Below, in pieces: positions 20,780 through 33,245 of a DNA stretch of 64,000 nucleotides. Origin of the DNA: Paragorgia papillata (Eukaryota > Cnidaria > Anthozoa > Scleralcyonacea > Coralliidae); NCBI GenBank assembly GCA_035771165.1, contig JAWNZC010000327.1, forward strand, positions 1,263,001 to 1,327,000. The letters run 5' to 3'. Position 1 is the stretch's first letter, and every line of letters begins with the position of its first letter. The notes below the pieces were generated by a model. It searched no databases and was not told the DNA's origin. It saw nothing but the letters and a program-made list of their open reading frames with translations. The position numbers and the translations under genes were made by a program.

Positions 20780-22450
20780 CAGTTATGTAATAGACGGCCG
20801 GCCAACCTCGATAAAAGTGTCTCAAAAACACCGTTGATGGCATTTTTTGTTACAAACAGGCAACCATGCCAGATCGTATCGGATAGTATATACTTTGAAC
20901 GTGAGGGGGGTTGCCAGCCGTAATTTTGAATTTATATACTAAAATTTATGTTTTTTTAAAAACACACTGGAATGGATGCAGGGCAGCTTTATCCTATGGG
21001 CAAAAGGGGCAGCTGGCCCGGGCCCCGCGTGAGCGGGGGCAGCTGGCCCGGGCCCCGCGTGAGCGGGGGCAGCTGGCCCGGGCCCCGCGTGAGCGGGGCC
21101 CCCCGGCCCCATGACATAAAAAAAGTTTATTAATTGCGAAACGACTCAAGGGCTATTTGAATTTTGCGTTTTTAGTATCTGTACAATGTACATACTGAAT
21201 ATATTGTGACGAATAAAAAGTCTATTTCGAGATATGCGCTGTACAAACCTCCCTTCCTTCCTTCCTTCCCGACACACAAGACAGGAGATAGTGAAATTTG
21301 CTCTATTTCTCTCGAGAAAAGTCTGGGAACTACACTTAGAGTCGGAATCGGAAGTTAACTGGAAACATGGCGGCTTCAGAGAACTTTTAATATTTGGAGA
21401 TGATGACATGTGATTTTGTTCCGCCATCGCCAGAGCCGCCTTGGTAAAACTACCGAAGTTGTCGTCTTGCTAGGTTTTAAATGATTTTTAACCCATTTCC
21501 CCAAAATCCTATCTCTGCCTTTCCCAAGATTTTTCCATATAGGGGCCCCATCAAATTTCTCTCCCCCGGGCCCCATAATCTGTTAATGCGGCCCTGAATG
21601 GATGGGATTTCTGTGGAGTCATGCAAACTACGTTGGTGTTCTATTTTGAATGGCTCACTTCAGAATGCATCCAATCAGCGTGCGTGAAGTTATGATTAAC
21701 CTAATTCGCATAACTCACAATCATAAACAAACAAGAAATATGGCGTAAATACACCTAAATATAACACTTCGAAGAAAAGCTACAACAACATAAGCTTGCA
21801 AAGAATCAGAAATTTATTAGACCTGGCAGCTACAGGAAAGTCTCATATTCGTAAATTACTTCGTTTTATTTTGATAATTTGCCGATACCGCCATGTATCT
21901 ACTGTTATAAAGCTGAGCTTTTGTACTACAGTATAGTGTTACTTATATTGTTCCTTAGACATTTAACTCACCGGTTCTGGCGGTTCAACAGTGCTATCTT
22001 GTGATACACGAAAGGCAACCGGTCTAGTCATCTACATTTCTCTGGTGGTTGCCTGCTTGTAACAAAAAGTTGGCTGCTTGTTATGGCTGTTCTTCGAAGT
22101 GTTATATTTAGGTGAATTTGCGCCATGTTTCTTGTTTGTTTATGATTGTGAGTTATGCGAATTAGAATAATCAGAACTTCACGCACGCTGATATTGGATG
22201 CATTCTGAATTTAGCAATTCAAATAAAGCACAAACGTATATTAGACAGTTCTTTACAGACATCCCATCCATCACATTGTACTTTCAAAAAGCTCTATTTT
22301 TTAGTATATAAATCAGTAATTACAGATGGCAACCCCCCTCACCTTCAAAGTATGCACTATCCGATACGATTTGGCATGGTTGCCTGCTTGTAGCAAAAAA
22401 TGCCATCAAAAGTAATATTTTGAAGCCTTGGCCGGCCGTCTATAACTGCT
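20780..22450. mobile_element. Foldback DNA element, copy B (complete)
   Basis: Left end CAGTTATGTAATAGACGGCC, right end GGCCGTCTATAACTG; the arms continue as in copy A. It retains the outer 60 bp of the left arm that copy A lacks, so it shows the true ends. It carries the same nested hAT-like element. Confidence 0.75.
20979..21596. mobile_element. hAT-like MITE, TSD AATGGATG (copy B)
   Basis: Same insertion as in copy A, with AATGGATG at 20971-20978 and 21597-21604. It contains three tandem 30-bp GC-rich units (from 21011, 21041 and 21071) where copy A has one, accounting for most of the 55-bp length difference. Confidence 0.85.
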
Positions 22451-22489
22451 TTACAAATAAGCCGAGAATACTTTTAAGAATGCATAAAA

Positions 22490-22884
22490 ATGTATTAATT
22501 TGAGGAAGCAAGTGATGAGAGAGATTTTTTAAAAATTTTAAGATTAGTTTCACATCTCATTTGACTTGGCAATTCGTTCCAGAGTTGTACGCCTCTATAA
22601 GTAAACGTCTTTTTCAAAAACTCAGTGAGTGGTTTTGGTAAGACGAGTGACATTTCTTTATTTCGTAATGCATAAGTATTATCTAAGGTATAAATTTTAA
22701 AATGGTCTAGTAGGTAAGAAGGTGCCATATTATTTAATAACTTATACATCATTATTGTCATATGTTCAGCACGTGAATGACATAGCCTTTTCCAGTGCAA
22801 TTGATCTATTAGTTCACTAGATCTGACCTCATAGCCTTGGCTTGTAATTACTCGTGCCGCTCGATTTTGCAACTTTTGTAATCT
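22490..22884 (-). pseudogene. LINE 3' end fragment, copy B
   Basis: 125-residue minus-strand C-terminal LINE reverse transcriptase tail ('QNRAARVIT', 'YRGVQLWNELPSQ' and 'LKIFKKSL' blocks) with its normal stop. It is cut at the 5' side by the tetranucleotide array. It keeps the frame that copy A lost. Confidence 0.8.
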
Positions 22885-23130
<246 letters not shown>

Positions 23131-23276
23131 TGATTGATTGATTGAAATATTTATTTATACACGGTAGTTTTATCAAATTGTATATAAAAATACATTTGTT
23201 CTTCCTAAAAGCCGTGATATAGTTTATAATACATATTTACATTATTTACAATCAATTGAAACAAAATGGTAATTAT

Positions 23277-25298
23277 CTAGTTGGCACAGATAATAGTTGA
23301 CTCCAATTTTTTGATAAATATTTGTAATGACGATGCCTCTTTTATTTCGTCCGGCAGAGAATTCCAAAGTTTTGCACCAGTGAAGGCAAAACTTGAGTTA
23401 TAATACTCTGTTCTATTATTAGGAAGCTCAAAAGTTATTTTAGATCTTCTGAGATTATAAGCATTTAGGCCATCACAATGTTTAAATATATCCAATAGGT
23501 ATGGTGGTGCAATGCCACTCACTATTTTATACATCATAATGGCCTTTTGCCTATATCTCATTTCTTTAATATTCATCCAGCCAAGTTCCTCCAAAATTAG
23601 CGAGGATGATTTCAAGAAATGTGCCCCTGTAATAACACGAGCTGCTCTATTTTGTAAAATTTGTAAACTTTTGTCCAATGTTTCTCCAATGCTATCCCAA
23701 ACTATAGAGCAGTAAATGAAATATGGTTCAACAATAGCTCTATAAAGTAACACCAGATTCTTTTTATTGAAAATGGGTTTAACACGTCTTAGAGTAGCAA
23801 TATTGCGGGAAACTTTTCCACGGATACCATGAATATGGTTTCTCCATGATATATTTTCATCAACGTCAATCCCCAAGCATTTCACCGAGCGAACTTGGCT
23901 TAATGAAACACCGTTTGCTGACAATGCAACTGAACCCCCGAGGGCCGCCAATTTTTGTCGAGAACCAATTAACATAAAATCAGTTTTTAAGACATTTAAT
24001 GTTAGCTTATTAGCACAAAGCCACTTGAAAATTTTGTCTAACTCAACCTTCATTTCTTCTTGAATTGATTCTAAATTGCAGCCTGTGAAAGTCATATTTG
24101 TATCATCAGCAAACAGTCTTGCAACACTACGTTCCAAACATTCGGGTAGGTCATTTATATAAAGTAAAAATAAGACCGGACCCAGAATGGAACCCTGGGG
24201 AACTCCACATGAAATTAATTCTTCATTGGAGTAAACCCCATTAACATGGCAAATTTGTGTCCTATTAGACAAGTAGGATCTAAACCACTCAAGACTGCAC
24301 TCTTTCAAGCCATAACATGCTAATTTCATCAGCAATATTTTGTGGTCAATGGTGTCAAATGCTTTTTTTAAATCAAGGAATATTACACCGTTCACCATTC
24401 CTTTATCAATATTAAAACACCATTGATTAGTCATATCAAGTAATGCCGTCAAAGTTGAATGCAGCGAGCGGAATCCGGATTGTCTAGTATTAATTAGCCT
24501 GTGTTTGAGTAAGTACTCATAAATTTGATTGTACATTAAACGTTCAAATAAACGCGCAATTGTGGATAACACAGAGATTGGCCTAAAATTTTTCGCATCA
24601 TCTCTTTCCCCAGATTTATACAATGGAAACACATGCGCGATTTTCCAGTTGGTTGGAAAATTCTTTGTTTCAATTGAAAGATTGAAAAGATTTGTTAAAG
24701 ATTCATAAATGTACGGACCAGATATTTTCAACAATTTATTTGATATTTTGTCGTGGCCAGAAGCCTTACGCAAATTCAATTTATCTATCAGTTTTATAAC
24801 CTCCTTAGCATCTATCTTTTGAAATTCAAATGATGAATTAGCCTGTGACATATAATCTTTTGGTGTTTTCTCATTGTTTAGAACGGGGACTTTAGATGCC
24901 AAATTTGGGCCAATTTCAACAAAATATTTATTGAAAGAATTAGCTATGTCATGTGATTTTGTTAAAATTTCTCCTGAGTCAGATGACAGCGTATTTATTT
25001 CAGTGTTATCTAATTTCTTACCCATAGCATTGTTTAAAATTTTCCACGTTTCCTTAGCGTTCTCTTTATTCTTATTAATCTCATTATGATAATATGACTT
25101 TTTAACCTCCTTAATCTTATTGTTTACAAAATTGCGTTGCTTTTTATAAGCAGACCAATAATCAGAATTATCGGACGAGATGGCTTTTTTCTTAAGCCTA
25201 TCTCTATCTAACATTAATATTTTAATTTCGGAGTTAAGCCAAGGGCTAGGTTTATTACGTACTCTGAAACTACGTCGAGGTGCGTGCTTATCAATCAC
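23277..25298 (-). CDS. LINE reverse transcriptase (ORF2 C-terminal part)
   Basis: 673 residues with the order of non-LTR reverse transcriptase motifs: NFRPISVLSTIARLFE, QSGFR, FLDLKKAFDTIDH, GVPQGSILGPVLFLLYINDL and the catalytic RLFADDTNM, then the thumb and a C-terminal QNRAARVIT / LWNSLPDEI tail. It copies element RNA at a nicked target site. It is separated from the upstream endonuclease frame by one in-frame stop (25332-25334), where a Glu codon would be expected. Otherwise open, so probably a fairly recent copy. The start given is the first Met of the frame and not a true translation start. Confidence 0.9.
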   Translation of the reverse strand: MIDKHAPRRSFRVRNKPSPWLNSEIKILMLDRDRLKKKAISSDNSDYWSAYKKQRNFVNNKIKEVKKSYYHNEINKNKENAKETWKILNNAMGKKLDNTEINTLSSDSGEILTKSHDIANSFNKYFVEIGPNLASKVPVLNNEKTPKDYMSQANSSFEFQKIDAKEVIKLIDKLNLRKASGHDKISNKLLKISGPYIYESLTNLFNLSIETKNFPTNWKIAHVFPLYKSGERDDAKNFRPISVLSTIARLFERLMYNQIYEYLLKHRLINTRQSGFRSLHSTLTALLDMTNQWCFNIDKGMVNGVIFLDLKKAFDTIDHKILLMKLACYGLKECSLEWFRSYLSNRTQICHVNGVYSNEELISCGVPQGSILGPVLFLLYINDLPECLERSVARLFADDTNMTFTGCNLESIQEEMKVELDKIFKWLCANKLTLNVLKTDFMLIGSRQKLAALGGSVALSANGVSLSQVRSVKCLGIDVDENISWRNHIHGIRGKVSRNIATLRRVKPIFNKKNLVLLYRAIVEPYFIYCSIVWDSIGETLDKSLQILQNRAARVITGAHFLKSSSLILEELGWMNIKEMRYRQKAIMMYKIVSGIAPPYLLDIFKHCDGLNAYNLRRSKITFELPNNRTEYYNSSFAFTGAKLWNSLPDEIKEASSLQIFIKKLESTIICAN

Positions 25299-25331
25299 TT
25301 CGAGGAAAACAGATGACCATGCATCGCATGC

Positions 25332-25844
25332 TTAATTGACATCAGTGTACTCATTTATAAAGGGCCACTGAGCAGATTTTAGGTCTATTTTAAATTGTGT
25401 TTCCTTAAAGTTTTTAAAATTCCGACATTCAATATAACGTGGCTGACCTTTTCGTACGCCGATTTTTCTCACTGCGTATACTAAATCATGGTCACTTATT
25501 GAAAGAGGGTAAACCCCTGAACTTATAATAGATTCACACTGATTTGTAATAAATAAATCAATCAACGTTTTTGAAATGTTGTTAACCCTTGTTGGATGAA
25601 CAATGATTTGGGTCAATTGATAATTGATTAATAAATCTAAAAGGTGTTGTGTATGGCACTCAGGAGGATTTGCCAAGCAATTACAATTCAGATCACCTAA
25701 AATGTAAATTTCTCTGTATTTACCATCGATTTTTTTCAAAAGAAGTTCAAATTGATCAAAGTATTCAAGAGAACTTTTTGGTGGTCTATACCATGTAATA
25801 ATAAGAAAGGGTTGAGAATTCGGTTTTATAATTTCGAGAACTAT
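25332..25844 (-). pseudogene. LINE apurinic-type endonuclease, C-terminal half
   Basis: Minus-strand fragment with [29 protein letters not shown] and the catalytic ISDHDLV, all hallmarks of the exo-endonuclease-phosphatase fold. The N-terminal half is missing; the frame instead runs into the GATA array, producing an artificial 530-residue frame. It ends at the stop that separates it from the reverse transcriptase. Confidence 0.85.
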
Positions 25845-26890
<1,046 letters not shown>

Positions 26891-26950
26891 AAAAAAACAC
26901 TCCTGGCAGAAGTAACAACACCACTTCTAAACGGTTTGTTAAACAGAATC

Positions 26951-26956
26951 TTTATT
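26951..26956 (-). terminator. Poly(A) signal AATAAA, M15 gene B
   Basis: Minus-strand AATAAA, 36 nt past the stop codon at 26992, same as in copy A. Confidence 0.65.
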
Positions 26957-26991
26957 TCATTCGGGACCTTGTGTTACATGATTTAGATCTC

Positions 26992-27351
26992 TCAGCCTCT
27001 GCTAAAACAGGTTTTCTGAATTGACTTGTAAATGCTGTTCCACTGGCTACGATTGCGAAGGTTTGTTTTGTCATCAATGTGTACTGTATCAGGCGTTCTG
27101 AAGTCGCCACCCCATCTTAAGACGCTGTCAGAGCGGATCTTGTTAATAAAGCACTTGACACTAGTTGGCCAATTTTTAGAATTTCGCGGGCTGAGACATC
27201 TGCTGTTACACCATTTGTTGTTGGCTGCCACAATGAGATTCATGTCAATGGCATGGCCAATGTAATGATTGCTTATTCTAGCTGGTGGTACAATGGCACC
27301 TTTCAAGGTGGATTTTGGTCGTTTGAATCGGAACGAACTTGTTATGTAAAC
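26992..27351 (-). CDS. M15 gene B, exon 3 (catalytic)
   Basis: 360 nt with stop, preceded by the acceptor CTATTTTAAG. Contains SNHYIGHAIDMN, CNSRC, VLRWGGDF and DTVHIDD. Open frame, no lesion. Confidence 0.85.
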   Translation of the reverse strand, partial: VYITSSFRFKRPKSTLKGAIVPPARISNHYIGHAIDMNLIVAANNKWCNSRCLSPRNSKNWPTSVKCFINKIRSDSVLRWGGDFRTPDTVHIDDKTNLRNRSQWNSIYKSIQKTCFSRG

Positions 27352-30300
27352 CTTAAAATAGAAAAATAATAAAATTTATAAAATGTCTATAAAACGAATT
27401 ATTAAGTCTTCCTTATTTCAAAGAGCACTTAAAAAACTCATTAATAATTCATGAGGAAACACAAAGGAAATCAGTATCATGTCCGTGGTTTTATATATAC
27501 CTGATAAAACTTGTTGACGTCAGAAAGAATACTAATGACGATACAATTTTATATAAAGAATACTAATGAATATACAATTTTATATAAAGAATACTAATGA
27601 ACATAACATCCAATAACGAATCGTTTTTGAAGCCATTCAAAACACTCGCATCACGTGTTTTATCAGATCTAAAACATGCACTCGGGCTGCGCCCTCGTAG
27701 TTTTAAATCTGATAAAACACTCCTGCTCGTGTTTTAAATATTACTTAAAGCGGCAAAGTAACATATTTTGCAGTTTTTCGTTTTCTGGCTTCGTTCTTGA
27801 GGTATTTCAGTTTGTTTAATATGTAAATCTCTCATGTTGTGACGTACACGTGCATAATGAGTTATCGGAGAAAGTTATATATCTTTGCTATATTATTAAA
27901 CATAATCACTTGAAAATCCACAAGTTTGGTGTTGTGGGAGAAACACATCTAAACGCTTTTTTTTTAATTAATTTGGTTCGATAAAAGCAAAGATGTATAA
28001 CCTCGGATAACTCATGACATCTTACGTCAAAAGGTTTAATTTACGCATTTCAAACCAACTGAAAAATCTCAACAACGAAGCAAGGAAACGAAAAACTGCA
28101 AAAGATGTTACTCTGTCATTTTACAGTTGATTTCATATTACTTCTCCGCTTTGTGTTGCAAAGTTCGTTGCCAAGGTTGAAATATTATCCAATCAAATTG
28201 CGAGCTTTGGATCAAAACTCATTATGATTGGATAATTTTTCAACCTTGGCAACGTAATTCCGAACTTCCGAACGAATATCTGAACTTTGCAACGAACTTC
28301 GCAACACAAAGCGGAAAAGTAATATGGAATCAACTGTAAGTGTTCTTTCAAATGAGACAAACTTAATTTCTGTTCAATTCTGGCAAAATAAATTAAGTTT
28401 GTCTAATTTAAAAGAACTCGTGAAATTGTAATGGAAGACCTTTTACAACTTTTCTGTATCATTCTTCGTACGTTTTCGAGATATTTTCAGTTTGTTTGAA
28501 AGGAGATTTAACGTGCACCTTGTCTTATAAAGATTACATAATTTTTCTGTAGACTAAAATGTATACCTTTACTCCACATGTTTTGGCAAAACCGTTGATG
28601 GACTTCATCTTTTTCAAAAATCCAGTGTGAACTCGTGCGGTCTTCCCGTTCGGGTGAAATGCACTGCCTCTGTAATACCTTAGGCTGCATGTGGCGAAAA
28701 TGGCTATAAATAAATAAACAATTTGACTTGAATATTTGTAGAAAACAACAGTTGTTATATATTAACTACTTATTGACCGAGCGTGAGGTCTGTACTAGTG
28801 AAATATCGGACCGATGTTTTTTTGAAAACTCGACCATCTTTCTTGCGAACTAAACGAAAATGGCAGACATTTTCCCATTTTTAAAGTACTTTCCGTTGAG
28901 CTAGAATCCTGAACTTTCTACCCCAAATAGTAATTTTCAATTGCTTTTGTTTGACATATATTGCCCAAGCTCGCACGTTGAGTAGTTTGCATAAAAAATC
29001 ATCTGGAATTCTAATACTTGTGAGAAGTAAATGTTATTACGAACAATGTTACGAACGTTTTGGACATTTTAAAAACTTTCACAAAACGTGGAAACTCGAA
29101 CTATACATCAAATGAAAGCTTGTAAAATTTCTAACAACATACCTGCACGATATATTTCAACAATGAGTTAGTTCTGAAATTATAATCCATCTTGTTGCCG
29201 ATACATGACTGCCATTTTGTTTATAAAATTAACTTATGGTCCCGAACGGCAGATTCCGCTCTGAGCGGGCGGATACCGGAAATATCCGACCGCTTATGAA
29301 CCAATCAAATTACAGGATTTCCGTATTCGGACCTCTCAGCGCTGCTGCCATATAATAACTGGGTTTATTGGTTTCTATTTTAGTCACGTGCATGGCATTA
29401 GAGAAATGAAACCCTGATAAAGGGCTCGGCTCAGGGCCTTTTTGTATCTACTGCGCATGCGCGAGTAGATAGTGAAGTTAAGTCACGTCACGTCACGTCA
29501 CGTCACGTCACGTCAAGTTAACAAAAGAATGCCTTCGGAGCCAATGAAAACATAGAATAAAATGATTGTCTCACGACAAACCACCGAAACCAAATAACTA
29601 CTGTACACCAAGTATTTCATAAGTGGTCGTTATGACAGCATAAAGCGAGATATTCAAGGAGCGGGATATTCAACAAGAGGAAGTTTTTACAAATCTAGTA
29701 AGTATGAATCGTCAATCGTAGTCCATACTTAAGTGTGATCTACTAGACGTTGTTAGAATGATGATACAAGTTTTTGAAAGCTTCTTAATGGACGTTGCAT
29801 GAATGCATGGACGATTTAATATTCCGACGAGGCAATTTATATGGCCAACATGCATGTGTTCAGCAGTCTGATTGAGCTTCGTAAACTGACAATGCATGAT
29901 CGTGTGCATTGCCGAACAGAAATGGATAACATTCTTCTAAGAAAACAAAATTAGCTTGATGGTCAAGCAACAAAAAGAAATTTAAAGTTTCCGTTTCTGA
30001 ACAGATTCTGCGGAAATACGAGATATTGACATATTGTGTCGACATGTGGAAGTGCATTGCAAGGTTCTAATTAGTTCGGCCTTGACCTTTATATTAAGTT
30101 CGACTAAATTGGTCATACTTAATAAAATGCCTATGATACGGGAATTAATTTTATCTTATCGGAAAGAACATTTAAAATGACAACGTAACATCTTTTGCAG
30201 TTTTTGGTGTCCTTCCTTTGTTTTTGAGATATTTCTACATCATCCAAGTTGTTGCTCTTAAATCTTTATTCTTATGTAATTTGTGTATTAGTTGGGGGGG

Positions 30301-32730
30301 TTTTTATCGTTTTTTATCTTAATGTTTATTATGTAATTTTTTTGTTGGGTTGGTCTTTACATGGGACTCGTGTCCTGTTGATCATTCCTTCAATCATGTT
30401 CAAGTATTGCACTCTTTATTTACTGTATATATTTGCATTCTTGCATGGTTGTAAAGTTAATACATTTTTTTAAAAATCATGTATTATCGGAGAAGGTTAT
30501 ATATTTTTGCTATTATCAAACCAAAAAAGCATATCCATGTGTTTCTCACACAGCACCAAACATGTAGTAGAATTTCAAATGATTTTGTTTGATATAATAG
30601 CAGAAAGATATATAACCAGCTAACACAATGGGAAATTATTGGGAATCCGATAAGATAAGACATGATGTACATTGCTAGTAGTCTATATATGGATCGTTTT
30701 CACTCACGTGATCGGTGGCGCCGTCGGGGTGGTGAAACAATACGAAATTTTTGAATAAGAATAGAGCTAAATTCCCAATGGGTTAAAGATGGTACACCAA
30801 TAATATGGCCGCCATTTCATTGTTTTGGTACACCAATATGGCCGCCATTACGTCAGATGAAAACGATCTATACTCTGTTCTTTATCTTAAACTTGAGGTA
30901 ACTTTTACTAAACCTCCCAAGGCTTGAGGTACATTTAATCACTAATCAACCAATATATTATGCTATCACTTTGTAATATTACGGTTACCGAGGAAGAACG
31001 AAAGTAAAAGTCCCGAGGGCCAAGTCCGAGGGAATGTATCTGGCATAAAACCGACATCCAAACGTGGCCATGTATCGTGTGTGTAAAGGCTGACAATTTT
31101 TTACGGTAACTATCTTTATTTGAAATGCAATCGCCATTTATATATCTATATCTGTAAATATATTACAAGCGCTTTTAAATAACAATATATATGATCGGTT
31201 CAATGGTTACCATTGATCTAATGCAAATTCACGCACATAAACTAATATTAGCAGTGCCGGATTAACCATATGGCTGAAGTGGCTTATGCCACGGGCCCCG
31301 CGCTTTTAGGGCCCCCGCGCTTTGCTCAGTTTCGATTTTTTAGCGCGGGGCCCAAAAAGTGTGGGGCCCCAAAAACCGCAAGGCCACGTACAAAAGTAAA
31401 AAAAACGATGCTCCAAAATTAAAAAAAGAGGTACCGCAAATGAAAAAGCGAGGCGCCGGGGCTCCAAAACTAAAAAAACAGGCCCCAAAAACAAAAAAAA
31501 AACCGAGGCCCCAAAAATAAAAAAGCAAGAACCCATAAATAAAAAAGCGAGCTAGGCCCCAAAACTAAAAAAAGCAAGAACCCATAAATAAACTAGCGAG
31601 GCCCCAAAACTAAAAAAAGCAAGAACCCATAAATAAAAAAGCTATAGCGAGGCCCCAAAAATAAAAAAAGCAAGATACCATGAATAAAAAAGCTAGGGAG
31701 GCCCCAAAAATAAAAAAAGCAGGCCGGAACCATAAATAAAAAAGCGAGGCCCCAAAAATGAAAAAGCGAGAACCCAAAAGTCAAAAAGAGCCACAATAAG
31801 CGAGGCGCTGTTGCCACAAATACAGATGCGTCCAAGAAAAGTGCAACGGCCGGAAAAATTAAAAATTGCAGTTAAATTGCCTGGGAAACCTGAATATTAA
31901 AAGGGGGGGGGGGGTCAAGGGGCCCCGCGCTAATAATATGCCACGGGCCCCGCGAACCGTTAATCCGGCCCTGAATATTAGATAGTTGTCTATAAAAACA
32001 ACAACAGTGTATAGATATGCGCATGCATTGATTTAGTATTAGTCCCACATTTTATGTTCTAGGCAAACTGTAATAAATTCTTGAGAAAACAAACCAGTTA
32101 CACAATGAAAGTTTGCCTTTCGTTTAGGGCGCTGCCGCTACAAGCGGGTTCAGCGAAACTACTTCAAGATAGGCAAACACTTGTCTCTACTTCTCGATTG
32201 GGGTCGCTACCAGTGTGCTCTACTCGAAATGTTTTAGGCATATTGGGCAATGATATTGCCTATTGCAAATTCCGGGAATCGTACCTTGTGCATAAACATT
32301 AGGTATTATTAGTTACTAATCGTACCTGATGTATAAAGATTAGGTATGATTAGTTACTAATCGTACCTCATCTTTATGCATCGGGTTATTTCGATATTAA
32401 ATGTGCGTGTGGAAACCGGGGTGGCCGTGATATTACATAAATTCGTGTTCGGGTCGGCCACTCGTGTATTAAAACACCCCTATGATATAACCGACCTAAA
32501 ACGAAAGCTTTTTTACGAAGTGAAGTAAATTGCGCAGGGAAATTCAGAAATCCCCCCAAAATTCGCAGACTACGCAGTAACAAAAAACTCTCTCAAATTT
32601 CCTTATTGTCGAGTGTTATCTTTCTCCTGTTGTAGTCAGACTCGTTGAAATACAAAAAGGAAATCATTGAATTTAGCTTACCGCTGATTTGAAAGCACAG
32701 GATAAGCAGAATTGGCAAAAACGTCTTCAT
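26992..32730 (-). CDS. Secreted M15-type zinc metallopeptidase, gene copy B (3 exons)
   Basis: Exons 32730-32682, 28703-28567 and 27351-26992 join in phase to 181 residues, as in copy A: signal peptide 1-16, SxHxxGxAxD at 89-98 (H91, D98), RWGGDF near 141-146, DTVHID with H153. Splice sites are intact (G|GTAAGC, AAG|GTATAC, TTTATAG, TTTTAAG). It differs from copy A at five residues (M46L, Q47K, I99M, G118R, S124P) and two silent sites, none in zinc ligands. A BEL/Pao element has inserted about 215 bp upstream of the start codon, beyond the candidate TATA box. Family from motifs; function on peptidoglycan is inference. Confidence 0.8.
27352..28566 (-). other. Intron 2 of M15 gene B
   Basis: 1215 bp, same composition as intron 2 of copy A: a 31-bp minisatellite of about three units (27527-27620), a foldback arm block and a TA-target MITE. 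No exon is seen. Confidence 0.7.
28124..28336. mobile_element. Palindromic MITE with TA target, copy B
   Basis: Same 213-bp element as at 11283-11495, flanked by TA (28122-28123 and 28337-28338). Confidence 0.8.
28567..28703 (-). CDS. M15 gene B, exon 2
   Basis: 137 nt, acceptor TTTATTTATTTATAG, donor AAG|GTATAC. Reads FLKKMKS where copy A has FMQKMKS; otherwise identical by eye. Confidence 0.8.
28757..29357. repeat. Unclassified insertion private to copy B
   Basis: About 600 bp between 'GTTGTTATATAT' and 'CTGGGTTTATTGG', which are contiguous in copy A near 11930. It starts near 'TTATTGACCGAGCGTGAGG' and contains 'AATATCGGACCGATG'. I see no clear inverted ends and no ORF. It is probably a dispersed non-autonomous repeat. 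Confidence 0.6.
29483..29518. repeat. (ACGTC)n pentanucleotide
   Basis: About six CACGT/ACGTC units versus about two at the equivalent site in copy A (near 12043), a size change after duplication. Confidence 0.85.
30691..30871. mobile_element. 'ATGGCCGCC' MITE, copy 4
   Basis: Counterpart of 13019-13210, with ends GGATCGTTTTCACTCACGTG and GATGAAAACGATCTAT. Confidence 0.75.
31252..31973. mobile_element. hAT-like element, 8-bp TSD AATATTAG
   Basis: Ends CAGTGCCGGATTAAC and GTTAATCCGGCCCTG, flanked by AATATTAG (31244-31251 and 31974-31981). Copy A has the single unoccupied AATATTAG near 13584-13591. The interior is a degenerate ~45-bp tandem repeat of 'GAGGCCCCAAAAATAAAAAA' type units (31360-31810). 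No transposase. The minus-strand Phe-rich frames here are artefacts. Confidence 0.9.
32682..32730 (-). CDS. M15 gene B, exon 1 (signal peptide)
   Basis: 49 nt, identical in sequence to exon 1 of copy A, followed by donor GTAAGC (A: GTGAGC). Confidence 0.8.
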
Positions 32731-32737
32731 TCTCTCG

Positions 32738-32788
32738 TCTTGACTTGACTTGACTTGACTTGACTAGACTAGACTAGACTAGACTAGA
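32738..32788. repeat. (TTGAC)/(TAGAC)n in the 5' leader of gene B
   Basis: Pentanucleotide tract just upstream of the start codon, longer than in copy A because of TAGAC units. Confidence 0.85.
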
Positions 32789-32863
32789 GGCTGATTTCTC
32801 GTGTTCGGTCTTGTCAGTTAGGTGATCGTCGATCGTCTAATCTTTTCGAAGAGCACTTCCTGA

Positions 32864-32870
32864 TTATATA
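32864..32870 (-). promoter_or_regulatory. Candidate TATA box, M15 gene B
   Basis: TATATAA on the minus strand, 134 nt before the start codon; counterpart of 16094-16100. The BEL element begins about 75 bp further upstream. Confidence 0.35.
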
Positions 32871-32944
32871 CAAATATTATCTGTAACGACAGGGAGCCAA
32901 CACTTCCCCTCAGCCAACACTTCCCCTCAGCCAACACTTCCCCT

Positions 32945-33190
32945 TGTGAAAGATTATGTTTATGTTTTAGTTCATTAGGAAACCGACGACAGACAAGAAC
33001 AATACATGTCATAAGAAAACCACGTGGGGTGTAAGTGATAGAGATTATTGTGATGTGTGTTTTGTAATCAAGACTAGAGATATAGCGAGATCGACAAAAA
33101 CAGTGATGTGATTTGTGACCATTAAACGTAATTTTTATATATCCTTCGAGCGTCTGTTTTGTTTGGGACCGAGTCGAGCATTTCCCGACA
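32945..33190 (+). repeat. BEL1 5' LTR
   Basis: Begins TGTGAAAGATTATG and ends CATTTCCCGACA. By eye it matches the 3' LTR except within one short stretch (GTTTTAGTTC against GTTAAGTTC). It contains ATTAAA and TATATAT motifs near the 3' side. Confidence 0.9.
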
Positions 33191-33193
33191 AAG

Positions 33194-33210
33194 TGGCACC
33201 TCCGACGGGA
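33194..33210 (+). other. BEL1 primer-binding-like site
   Basis: TGGCACCTCCGACGGGA starts 3 nt after the 5' LTR. BEL2 has the same sequence at the same place, as expected for a tRNA primer-binding site. The tRNA was not identified. Confidence 0.6.
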
Positions 33211-33245
33211 CCAAAACAGTGATCGAGAAACTAACACAAATCGAG

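Larger units (their letters stand above)
23131..25844 (-). mobile_element. LINE retrotransposon, 5'-truncated
   Basis: Minus-strand element whose 3' end carries a short CAAT tail (23131-23143). Its 5' end is cut inside the endonuclease domain at 25844. Tetranucleotide array lies on both sides. Copy A has no LINE here, so insertion followed the duplication or the LINE was lost from A. The reverse transcriptase type (PQGSILGP, FADD) suits the CR1/Jockey group; the clade is not certain. Confidence 0.8.
28704..32681 (-). other. Intron 1 of M15 gene B
   Basis: About 4 kb, GTAAGC to TTTATAG. It holds the 28757 insertion, an ACGTC repeat, the 30691 MITE and the 31252 hAT-like element. No extra exon recognised. 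Confidence 0.65.

Noticed and set aside
31306..31835. Phe-rich membrane-protein-like frames
   Set aside because: They come from an A-rich tandem repeat inside a hAT-like element.
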